Positions 6,128 to 6,838 of a DNA stretch of 6,838 nt are shown here, one piece after another. Every line of letters begins with the position of its first letter. Within the stretch, counting starts at the first letter, position 1. Origin of the DNA: Rhodospirillales bacterium (GTDB lineage Bacteria > Pseudomonadota > Alphaproteobacteria > Rhodospirillales > JAOUPW01); NCBI GenBank assembly GCA_029879665.1, contig JAOUPW010000101.1, forward strand, positions 1 to 6,838, in the 5' to 3' direction. A program made the position numbers and the translations under genes. Under the pieces are notes generated by a model. That model did not search any database and was not told the origin of the DNA. It saw only the letters and a list, made by a program, of their open reading frames with translations.

Positions 6128-6616
6128 ATGCTTAAGCTTATCGCCGGCACCTTAACGGTGATAATTGTCCTTGCCGTTCATCCAGCGCAAGCCATCGAAC
6201 AGGGAAAACGCGACGATCTTGTCAAACTGTTCTTTCTTTCCGGAACAACCCGATTTTTGGATCAATTGCCGTCTATCATGTCGCAACAGATGCGCGGCAT
6301 GATTAAAAATAAAGTCCCTAAAATTTCCGAAGAACATTTGAATATTATCAATGAAGAAATCACCAGGGAATTCAAATCTTCCCTGAGCGGATTTTTAGAC
6401 CTAATGATTCCTCTTTATGACAAGGCCTTCTCTCATCAGGAAATCAAGGACATGATCGTCTTCTATGAAACGCCGACAGGGCGGAAATTGAATAAAATCT
6501 TGCCCGATTTGGCTCAAGCAGGTATGGCTCTCGGGCAACAATGGGGAGGAAAGATCGGCCGGCGGGCAGGTGAGCGCGCGGCAAAACGAATTCGCGGACT
6601 AGGATATGAATTATGA
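6128..6616 (+). CDS. Exported DUF2059-domain protein
   Basis: A 162-aa protein with a signal peptide: LysLeu, a hydrophobic stretch (residues 4-17) and an AQA cleavage motif at 20-22, so the mature part should be periplasmic. The rest is helical and charged. Residues 93-126 (MIPLYDKAFSHQEIKDMIVF, then YETPTGRKLNKILP) carry the DUF2059 signature of an F-x-x-x-E-I-K-x-M-I-x-F-Y segment followed by S/T-P-x-G-x-K. The domain's function is not known. The C-terminus is basic (GRRAGERAAKRIRG). AAGGAGA (6114-6120) lies 7 bases before the ATG, a strong ribosome site. By hand count, bases 6121-6600 are about 46% GC, and 6301-6360 only 14 of 60, well below the neighbours. This may mean later arrival or relaxed constraint. 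The gloB gene starts 7 bases after its stop, so the two are probably co-transcribed. Confidence 0.85.
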   Translation: MLKLIAGTLTVIIVLAVHPAQAIEQGKRDDLVKLFFLSGTTRFLDQLPSIMSQQMRGMIKNKVPKISEEHLNIINEEITREFKSSLSGFLDLMIPLYDKAFSHQEIKDMIVFYETPTGRKLNKILPDLAQAGMALGQQWGGKIGRRAGERAAKRIRGLGYEL

Positions 6617-6623
6617 GGTTGCC

Positions 6624-6838
6624 GTGACAAAACTTGAGATTCTGCAAATTCCCGTACTCAACGACAACTACGTCTATCTCGCCCACGACGCGGCTTCCGG
6701 TGAGACCGCCGTCGTCGATCCAGCGGTGGCGGGGCCGGTGCGGGACGCGCTGACGGCCAAAGGCTGGAAGCTGAGCCACATCCTGAATACCCATCATCAC
6801 GGCGACCACACCGGCGGCAACCTGGAACTGAAAGCCGC
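6624..6838 (+). CDS. gloB: Hydroxyacylglutathione hydrolase (glyoxalase II), N-terminal part
   Basis: Metallo-beta-lactamase-fold hydrolase that releases D-lactate and glutathione from S-lactoylglutathione in methylglyoxal detoxification. Only the first 71 codons are in the window. Seen: LEILQIPVLNDNYVYLAHD, the typical glyoxalase II opening, VVDPA at 30-34, and the metal-binding motif THHHGDHTGGN (56-66) with His57, His59, Asp61 and His62 as ligands. I chose the GTG at 6624 because GAGG (6615-6618) lies 5 bases before it. An in-frame ATG at 6606 would add six residues (MNYEVA) but has only an AGGA ending 1 base upstream, too close to serve. The ribosome site partly overlaps the DUF2059 stop codon, so translation of the two genes may be coupled. 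Confidence 0.93.
   Translation, partial: MTKLEILQIPVLNDNYVYLAHDAASGETAVVDPAVAGPVRDALTAKGWKLSHILNTHHHGDHTGGNLELKA

Noticed and set aside
6606..6626. ATG 6606 as the gloB start
   Set aside because: It is in frame, but its AGGA ends only 1 base before the ATG. GTG 6624 has a well-placed GAGG and gives the usual N-terminus.

Overview
The window looks like ordinary chromosome from an alphaproteobacterium, most likely Rhodospirillales or a related order. This rests on protein character and gene order: YqgE, a chorismate mutase-HisC-TyrA operon divergent from metX-metW, then a methyltransferase and GloB. Codon use is GC-rich, roughly 60% GC or more in the metX stretch I counted by hand. I see no mobile element, CRISPR array, rRNA or tRNA. 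Nearly all of the window is coding, and the longest gap between genes is 186 bases.

Layout: bases 2-355 hold the C-terminal part of a YqgE/AlgH protein (+). Facing it is a compact minus-strand operon, read from 3261 down to 389: chorismate mutase fused to a shrunken prephenate-dehydratase-like/ACT tail, then HisC, then TyrA. The first two genes overlap by an ATGA and the last two are 3 bases apart. Together they would take chorismate to prephenate and on to tyrosine. HisC may serve histidine as well as aromatic transamination.

The 186-base divergent control region (3262-3447) separates this operon from metX-metW (+), the homoserine acyltransferase and its partner, also joined by an ATGA overlap. 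The metX leader contains a hairpin that would cover the metX Shine-Dalgarno and a possible 11-codon leader ORF with a strong Shine-Dalgarno of its own.

metW converges with a minus-strand SAM-dependent methyltransferase of unknown substrate, with only 2 bases between the stops. A short divergent region with an 8+8 inverted repeat leads to a small exported DUF2059 protein of clearly lower GC (about 46%). It is followed 7 bases later by the start of gloB (glyoxalase II), which runs off the window.

The most noteworthy points are the chorismate mutase with a decayed dehydratase domain, the metX leader structure, and the AT-rich DUF2059 gene between the methyltransferase and gloB. I found no clearly new multi-gene system.
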